This document shows positions 7,291 through 11,537 of a stretch of DNA of 11,537 nucleotides, piece after piece. Position 1 is the stretch's first letter; every line of letters starts with the position of its first letter. The DNA comes from an uncultured Collinsella sp. (lineage in GTDB: Bacteria; Actinomycetota; Coriobacteriia; Coriobacteriales; Coriobacteriaceae). The stretch lies in contig CAUEQX010000054.1 in NCBI GenBank assembly GCA_959020035.1, positions 1 through 11,537 on the forward strand, written 5' to 3'. The translations under genes and the position numbers were made by a program. The notes below the pieces were generated by a model. The model was not told the origin of the DNA. It searched no databases and was given only the letters and a program-made list of their open reading frames with translations.

Positions 7291-8100
7291 ATGATCGGAA
7301 CTCGCACTTCATCGTCATACACCCCGCACGTCGACGTCGATCCCGCCGACCGCCCGCTCATCCTCGTCGCGCCGCGCTGGGAAGAGGCGAAGCCGTTTTT
7401 AAGCGAGACGCTCTCCCCCAACGAGGAAATCGCAAGTGTCTTTGTCGATGCCATCCTTGCCGCCGGCGGCCTGCCGCTGCAGATGTCCATCACCGAGGAC
7501 ATTGAGGTCATCCGCCATTACGTCGATATCGCCGACGGTATCGCTATTCCCGGCGGCCCGGATGTCAACCCCAAACGTTGGGGCGATGATCGACCCTACG
7601 ACCCCACCCTCTGCTGCGAGATCCGCGATAGCTTTGAGTTTAAGCTGGTCGGCGAGGTGCTCCGCGCCAAAAAGCCGCTCTTTACCACCTGCCGTGGCAC
7701 GCAGTTGCTCAACGTCGCCACTGGCGGCACCCTGTGCATGGACGTGCCGAGCCTGGGCGCTCGCGAGGGCCGCACGCAGTGGCGCCATACCCACGTGCTC
7801 AACGACCCCGTGCATCCCGTCGAGGTCGTGCCGGGCTCGCTGCTCGACCGCGCGGTTGGCGGACACAGGCTGATCCAAACCAACTCCGCACACCACTGCT
7901 GCGTCGATCGTCTGGGTAAGAGCACGCGCTTGGTCGCCAAGGCAACCGACGGCGTTCCCGAGTGCATCGAGGTCGAAGGCCAGCCATTCTGTCTAGGCGT
8001 GCAATGGCATCCTGAGTACACGTGGAAGACGCTCGAGACCGACTTTAACCTGTGGAAGTCGTTTGTCGAGGCGGCGGCCAAGGTAAAGCAGACCCGCTAG
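7291..8100 (+). CDS. Gamma-glutamyl-gamma-aminobutyrate hydrolase-like amidotransferase (peptidase C26)
   Basis: This 269-residue class I glutamine-amidotransferase-fold hydrolase resembles PuuD, which cleaves gamma-glutamyl-GABA to glutamate and GABA. The nucleophile is Cys134 in TTCRGTQLLNV, and the catalytic pair is His240/Glu242 in VQWHPEY. DGIAIPGGPDVNPKRWG (82-98) is the usual oxyanion-side loop, and TNSAHHCCVD (197-206) matches the family's NSxHHQ-type segment. I chose the ATG at 7291: the frame is open upstream into the ATPase gene, but earlier starts would overlap it by many codons. The ribosome site is weak (GAAAG). The gene lies 52 bp after the ATPase with no terminator between, so it is likely in the transport operon. 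That suggests processing of an imported gamma-glutamyl compound, although the true substrate is unknown. Confidence 0.88.
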   Translation: MIGTRTSSSYTPHVDVDPADRPLILVAPRWEEAKPFLSETLSPNEEIASVFVDAILAAGGLPLQMSITEDIEVIRHYVDIADGIAIPGGPDVNPKRWGDDRPYDPTLCCEIRDSFEFKLVGEVLRAKKPLFTTCRGTQLLNVATGGTLCMDVPSLGAREGRTQWRHTHVLNDPVHPVEVVPGSLLDRAVGGHRLIQTNSAHHCCVDRLGKSTRLVAKATDGVPECIEVEGQPFCLGVQWHPEYTWKTLETDFNLWKSFVEAAAKVKQTR

Positions 8101-8121
8101 TTCGCGAACCGCATAACAGAT

Positions 8122-8164
8122 AAGGGCGCCCCGCCGGCCACATGGTCCGACGGGGCGCCCTTTT
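8122..8164 (+). terminator. Strong hairpin terminator closing the transport operon
   Basis: AAGGGCGCCCCG (8122-8133) pairs perfectly with CGGGGCGCCCTT (8151-8162). Additional inner pairing (CGG/CCG and CCA/TGG) is possible in the interior. A TTTT run ends the right side. It sits between the convergent operon and the minus-strand Hpt gene. The minus-strand tail is poorer in T, so it mainly serves the plus strand. Confidence 0.85.
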
Positions 8165-8205
8165 GCCTATACGCGACAGGCGCGCAGCCCAAGGCTCGCA
8201 AGCCC

Positions 8206-8562
8206 TTACTCGGCCGCCTCGCGCAGGGCCGACATCGTAGCCGCATATTGCTGCTGCGGCGCATGCATCCCCTCGCGAGCGCCGTCAACGGCATCGGCAC
8301 CACGCAGTGCTTCGGTTACCACGACCGCCGGCTCGTACAGATTATCGAATCCCAGGTTCTGGCTCACGCCCTTGAGCGTATGCGCTGCCATAAACGCACC
8401 TTCGGCGTCTCCCGCCGCCATGGCGGCCTCCAGCTTGTCCATGCTCTCGTCATCCAAAAACTTGAGGGCAAAGCGGGCAAGCATTTCCTCGCCCATCAGC
8501 CGAGCGCACGCGTCATCATAATTAGCGCCGATCTTCTCATACGCCTCACGCATGGAAATCAT
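8206..8562 (-). CDS. Hpt (histidine phosphotransfer) domain protein
   Basis: This 118-residue single-domain protein is entirely helical in character. The phosphorylatable His61 lies in the classic Hpt motif AAHTLKGVSQNLGFDNL (59-75). The N-terminal helices (MREAYEKIGANYDDACARL) and the following ALKFL...LEAAMAAGD segment match the four-helix Hpt bundle. AAGGAG lies 10 bases before the chosen ATG; a second ATG three codons on is too far from it. It starts 24 bp after the stop of the upstream GGDEF-receiver-HD-GYP gene and is surely in the same operon. It probably relays phosphate to or from that protein's receiver domain. No histidine kinase gene is present in the window. Confidence 0.9.
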   Translation of the reverse strand: MISMREAYEKIGANYDDACARLMGEEMLARFALKFLDDESMDKLEAAMAAGDAEGAFMAAHTLKGVSQNLGFDNLYEPAVVVTEALRGADAVDGAREGMHAPQQQYAATMSALREAAE

Positions 8563-8586
8563 GGATTAAAAACTCCTTTGGTCAAA

Positions 8587-9978
8587 CTAAATCGTGGGAA
8601 ACGCGACGACGTCAGCGGGGCGTGCCAACGTCTCGGCAATTTGGTCTTGCACCTCGAGCAGACAATCGAGCAGCAGCGGGTTAAAGGTGCCGCACTTACC
8701 ATCCAGGATCATCTGAATTGCCTCCTTGTGCGGGATAGCGTCCTTGTACACGCGCACGCTCGTCAGAGCATCGTACACGTCGGCCACCGAAACCACCTGT
8801 GCGGCAATGGGAATTTCGTCGCCCTTAAGGCCATCGGGATAACCCTTGCCGTCCCAGCGCTCGTGATGCCAACGCGCAATCTGGTACGCATATTCCATAA
8901 GCGCATTGCCGGCGTGGTGGCTACCCAGCTCAAGCAGCATGTCGGCGCCGATCGTGGTATGCGTCTTCATAATCTCGAACTCCTCGGGCGTAAGGCGCCC
9001 GGGTTTGTTGAGAATCGCATCGTCAATCGACATCTTGCCGATATCGTGCAGCGCCGAAGCCAGGGCAATCGTGGAGCGCTCCTCATTGTCGAGGGAGATC
9101 ACGCCGCTACGCTGGACCAGACAGCCAAGCAGCAGCTCGGTCAGCTTTTCGATGTTCGTAACGTGCCTGCCGCTCTCGCCGTTGCGAAGCTCCATGACGC
9201 CGGCCATGATGTCGATGAGCATGCGACTGTTCTTAACACGCTCGTTGTACTGCTGGGACAGCAGGCTCGTCAGGCGGCGCTGCTTGGCATATAGGCGGAT
9301 GGTGTTGCTTACACGGCGGCGCACGACACGGGAGTCAAACGGGCGGTTGATATAGTCTGAGGCGCCCAGCTCGTACGCGCGCAGAACCATATCATCGGAA
9401 TCTTCGCTCGAAATCATGATGACGGGCAGATTGTCACTAACCGATCGGCGCGACAGACCGGCCAGCACCTCAAAGCCGCTTATGCCCGGCATGACAATAT
9501 CCAGCAGCACGAGCGACAGTTCATCGCTATAGCGGTCGACCATGTCGAGCGCCGCACGACCGTTATCGGCCTCGAGGATGCAATACTCGTCCTTGAGCAT
9601 CTCGTTGAGAATGGCTCGGTTCATCTCGGAGTCATCGACAATAAGCACCGAAGGTTTTTCGCTTTGGAAGGCCTCGATGGAATCGGCATCGGTCACGACC
9701 GTACCGGCTTTTGCCTTAGCGCGGCTCAGTAACTGGACAGCACGGCCAATGCCCTCATCGACCGTCTCGCCATGAATGCGAACGCCACCAACACATGCCG
9801 TCAAGCTCACGTACTCATGGCCCGGAATAATCGTGGAACGAACGGCATCGGACACCTGATGCAGGCGACGGGTGAAGTCATCGGAGGGAATATTGGGCAT
9901 GACGACCACAAACTTGTCGCAGCCATAGCGCACAAGCTCGTCAGTCGAACGAATTCCGCTGCGTATGGCTGTCGCCAC
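8587..9978 (-). CDS. 3' fragment: degenerate GGDEF remnant, receiver and HD-GYP phosphodiesterase
   Basis: This 463-residue open frame starts at a GTG with no good ribosome site, so independent translation is doubtful. It begins inside the GGDEF domain, whose signature is RYGCDKF (GCDKF in place of GGDEF), implying no cyclase activity. The receiver domain has the acidic pair in LIVDDS (115-116) and phosphoacceptor Asp160 in LVLLDIVMPG. The usual switch Lys is Arg (INRPFD). The HD-GYP domain is complete: GRHV (His272), HDIGK (311-315), His340, HHERWDGKGYPDGL (371-384), Asp400, and TFNP near 431-434. It should hydrolyse c-di-GMP under receiver control. The Hpt gene follows 24 bp downstream. Confidence 0.8.
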   Translation of the reverse strand: MATAIRSGIRSTDELVRYGCDKFVVVMPNIPSDDFTRRLHQVSDAVRSTIIPGHEYVSLTACVGGVRIHGETVDEGIGRAVQLLSRAKAKAGTVVTDADSIEAFQSEKPSVLIVDDSEMNRAILNEMLKDEYCILEADNGRAALDMVDRYSDELSLVLLDIVMPGISGFEVLAGLSRRSVSDNLPVIMISSEDSDDMVLRAYELGASDYINRPFDSRVVRRRVSNTIRLYAKQRRLTSLLSQQYNERVKNSRMLIDIMAGVMELRNGESGRHVTNIEKLTELLLGCLVQRSGVISLDNEERSTIALASALHDIGKMSIDDAILNKPGRLTPEEFEIMKTHTTIGADMLLELGSHHAGNALMEYAYQIARWHHERWDGKGYPDGLKGDEIPIAAQVVSVADVYDALTSVRVYKDAIPHKEAIQMILDGKCGTFNPLLLDCLLEVQDQIAETLARPADVVAFPTI

Positions 9979-10466
9979 AGCACCGAGTGCAAGGTCGCCG
10001 GCATGACGACCACACGTATCGTTGAAGACCCTAAAACATCAAGGTCGATCACCGCCACGCCGGCCTTCATGCGGGCGCTACGGAGCTTTTCCTCGTAATA
10101 TCGGCGGTTGCGCACGCTCGTCAGCACGTCGGTGTAGACAAGGTCCTCTTCTGCAGCCTCTTGCTCATCGATCGGACGCACCATCAGTAGGACGTGAGGC
10201 TCGCCCTCGACCTTCAGAGGGCGCAGGCGAGCGCGGTACTCGGTACCATCATTGAGCAGTTGCTCCGACACCTCATCGGAGTCTGCCAAAGCCTCAAGAC
10301 TCGACTGGCGCAAACAGGGACACCGATCGCCGGCGAGCAGGCAGTTAGGCTCGCTCTTAATCTGATCGGCCGACAGCAAACGCACCACGGGGTAGGTCTT
10401 CGCGACGCGGGCGACCTCGGCGGCAGCCTCCTCGTCGGTTAGATTGACCTCGTGATTATTGAGCAT
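9807..10466 (-). CDS. 5' fragment: N-terminal sensor-like region and start of GGDEF domain
   Basis: This 219-residue frame is genuine only to about residue 144; the remaining 75 residues are read in the wrong frame. Residues 1-100 form an unassigned, possibly PAS-like region ending in HVLLMVRPID, with Cys42, Cys49 and Cys51 in a tight cluster (NCLLAGDRCPC) that could bind metal or sense redox state. The GGDEF start is clear from TDVLTSVRNRRYYEEKL (112-128) and AGVAVIDLD (135-143). The start at 10466 has GAAAGGG 6 bases upstream. The 211-bp gap before it contains no strong promoter that I can defend. Confidence 0.6.
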   Translation of the reverse strand: MLNNHEVNLTDEEAAAEVARVAKTYPVVRLLSADQIKSEPNCLLAGDRCPCLRQSSLEALADSDEVSEQLLNDGTEYRARLRPLKVEGEPHVLLMVRPIDEQEAAEEDLVYTDVLTSVRNRRYYEEKLRSARMKAGVAVIDLDVLGSSTIRVVVMPATLHSVLWRQPYAAEFVRLTSLCAMAATSLWSSCPIFPPMTSPVACIRCPMPFVPRLFRAMST

Positions 10467-10643
10467 ATGGGGCCCTTTCGATAGTTTCGCATGGTAGCGG
10501 TGGGTTCCAAATGCTACAAGGGTAACACCTTGTCGATGCAGGTAAGTACGTGAATGCTGCTACATTTTTATGAGTTGGCAGGCGGCGCGATTGAAGCCGC
10601 AGACGTGAGGTTTTGAACACATTTGTTAACACGGCCGAAACGT

Positions 10644-10677
10644 TTGCGGGTGAAGCCTGCTTTAGCCATTGCGGGTG
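10644..10677. repeat. 9-bp direct repeat in the intergenic region
   Basis: TTGCGGGTG occurs at 10644-10652 and 10669-10677, 25 bp apart, immediately beyond the stop codon of the alpha/beta hydrolase gene. An 8-bp palindrome AAACGTTT (10638-10645) overlaps the first copy. The 211-bp gap (10467-10677) otherwise shows only a weak 5-bp dyad (CAAGG...CCTTG, 10517-10532) and no convincing terminator. Confidence 0.4.
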
Positions 10678-11475
10678 TTAGAGCCCCAGGATGCCACGGA
10701 CAGCCCGGGCAGCCGCTGCCGGGCGATCGCGCAGACCGTTATGCGCGCCCGGGATCGTCACGAGAAGACAATCGAGATATTCGGCAGCCGCTCGCGTACC
10801 AGCCTCGCGGGGCGTGCCAATCGAGAGCTCGCCCAGGAGCACGGCGGCCACCGTTTTTGACGCGCGAACGCTATCCCAATCGGGAACGCAGGTCATAGTA
10901 ATCCCGTATTCGTTTGCCATGAAACTGCGGCCGTTGCGCAGGGCATGCTTGGCTTCCGCTTCGGTCGTTCCAGGAGCCTCGGGGTCCAAGTCGCCGAGGG
11001 CTCCCAAGAAAAGCCGGAGCGCCCTTGAAACCTTTCCAGCCGCAATCATATCGAGCAAAACCGGAGCTGCGCCCATGCCGACGCCTTCGGCCGACACAGC
11101 CGGCTCATGCAGAATCGCACGGGCGACGAGATGGGGTTCGGTACGAAGAAGCTCCAGCGCCACCAACGTACCGGCGCTATGCGCAAGCACATTTGCCGGA
11201 GCGCCAACGTGTTCGATCACGGCTTGCAGATCGGCGGCCTGAGCGGCAAGATCATAGCTGCCGTCTGCCGCATCGCTGCTGCCACCACAGCCGCGGCGGT
11301 CGTAGGCAATTACGCGGTAGTTGCGACTGAGCTCACAAGCGATGCCGTCGAAAAATGTGCCGTCGACACAAGCGCCGTGCACGCACACCAAGGCAGGAGC
11401 ATCGGGGGACACATCCGGGCCGGCATATTCGCGACAGGCAATCGTGGTGCCCACATTCTCAACCGTAAAATCCAT
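10678..11475 (-). CDS. Alpha/beta-fold hydrolase
   Basis: This 265-residue single-domain cytoplasmic hydrolase has no signal peptide. The oxyanion-hole segment VCVHGACVDG (30-39) is followed by the conserved YDRRGCGGSS (58-67), the nucleophile elbow AHSAGT with Ser100, and the C-terminal histidine His245 in IPGAHNG. Glu124 in LHEPAV occupies the position where the related YDRRGxGxS subfamily has its EPP motif; the catalytic acid could be there or in the GELS segment near 216. These families include esterases, lactonases and MenH- or haloperoxidase-like enzymes; the substrate cannot be told from sequence. A GGGGG ribosome site lies 7 bases before the ATG. It is transcribed in the same direction as the signalling pair but separated from it by 211 bp. 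Confidence 0.88.
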   Translation of the reverse strand: MDFTVENVGTTIACREYAGPDVSPDAPALVCVHGACVDGTFFDGIACELSRNYRVIAYDRRGCGGSSDAADGSYDLAAQAADLQAVIEHVGAPANVLAHSAGTLVALELLRTEPHLVARAILHEPAVSAEGVGMGAAPVLLDMIAAGKVSRALRLFLGALGDLDPEAPGTTEAEAKHALRNGRSFMANEYGITMTCVPDWDSVRASKTVAAVLLGELSIGTPREAGTRAAAEYLDCLLVTIPGAHNGLRDRPAAAARAVRGILGL

Positions 11476-11537
11476 GTTGTGCCCCCATCATCAATGCTCA
11501 TCCAGTTGCACGTCAGTACGGTTGGATGGACCCGTAT

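Larger units (their letters stand above)
8587..10466 (-). pseudogene. Frameshifted GGDEF / receiver / HD-GYP signalling gene (full extent)
   Basis: Two overlapping reading frames encode the consecutive parts of one protein. The first frame ends the GGDEF core at IDLDV (residues 140-144). The second continues it as VFNDTCGRHAGDLALGAV, matching the family's FKxxNDxxGHxxGD. The change falls in a run of four A (plus strand, 10033-10036). One added base would give DLDVFRVFND and a continuous 626-residue product. Domain order would be: sensor-like region with three Cys (1-100), GGDEF (about 110-265), receiver (about 273-390) and HD-GYP (about 410-620). Everything after the break is intact, which suggests either a recent mutation, phase variation or a sequencing or assembly error. 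AAAGGG precedes the first start codon. Confidence 0.75.

Noticed and set aside
7569..7583. Hairpin CCCCAAACGTTGGGG
   Set aside because: It lies inside the hydrolase coding sequence at conserved residues (VNPKRWG) and is probably coincidental.
8248..9294. Plus-strand open frame (348 codons) opposite the Hpt and HD-GYP genes
   Set aside because: It spans two real minus-strand genes and the gap between them, has no ribosome site and no recognisable motifs.
10517..10532. Dyad CAAGG...CCTTG as an operator
   Set aside because: The arms are only 5 bp and no convincing promoter hexamers flank it, so it is within chance expectation.
11494..11527. CATCCA...TGGATG inverted repeat near the right edge
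   Set aside because: The arms are only 6 bp with an 18-bp interior and no T tract; it is cut close to the window edge and not interpretable.

Overview
The window is high-GC bacterial DNA with GC-rich codon use and closely packed genes on both strands. The protein character (a short DXS-like synthase, a Tat-like lipoprotein binding protein in a polar amino-acid ABC operon, a GGDEF/receiver/HD-GYP protein with an Hpt partner, a CmpB-type membrane protein next to an HD protein) suggests a gut actinobacterium of the Coriobacteriia, most likely Collinsella. This is inference from sequence character; no database was searched.

Layout, left to right. Positions 1-1424 (minus strand): an HD-domain phosphohydrolase-like gene followed 3 bp later by a membrane protein of the CmpB family, cut by the window edge. 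A divergent intergenic region with a perfect 12-bp palindrome separates these from a plus-strand DXS-family gene (1652-3433), which ends in a strong terminator. Positions 3434-3809 are gene-free. They hold two related 55-bp inverted-repeat elements 80 bp apart, a short G/C-rich repeat-like motif, and a good sigma-70-type promoter.

Positions 3810-8100 (plus) form an amino-acid uptake operon: a glutamate/glutamine-type binding lipoprotein, a stem-loop that probably lowers downstream expression, two permeases overlapping by 4 bp, the ATPase, and a class I amidotransferase-like (peptidase C26) hydrolase. The likely logic is import of glutamate/glutamine-type or gamma-glutamyl substrates, followed by intracellular hydrolysis of a gamma-glutamyl amide bond. 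A strong hairpin terminator closes the operon where it converges with the next minus-strand genes.

Positions 8206-10466 (minus) hold a signalling pair: a multidomain protein (N-terminal sensor-like region, degenerate GGDEF, receiver, HD-GYP) and a downstream Hpt phosphotransfer protein. The large gene is split by a one-base frameshift in a four-base homopolymer inside the GGDEF domain; adding one base restores a continuous 626-residue protein. Last is a minus-strand alpha/beta hydrolase (10678-11475).

Most of the window is recognisable metabolism, transport and signalling. I see no clearly new multi-gene system. The items most worth a second look are the paired intergenic inverted repeats, the DXS-like protein with altered active-site motifs, and the frameshifted c-di-GMP/phosphorelay gene with a degenerate cyclase motif.
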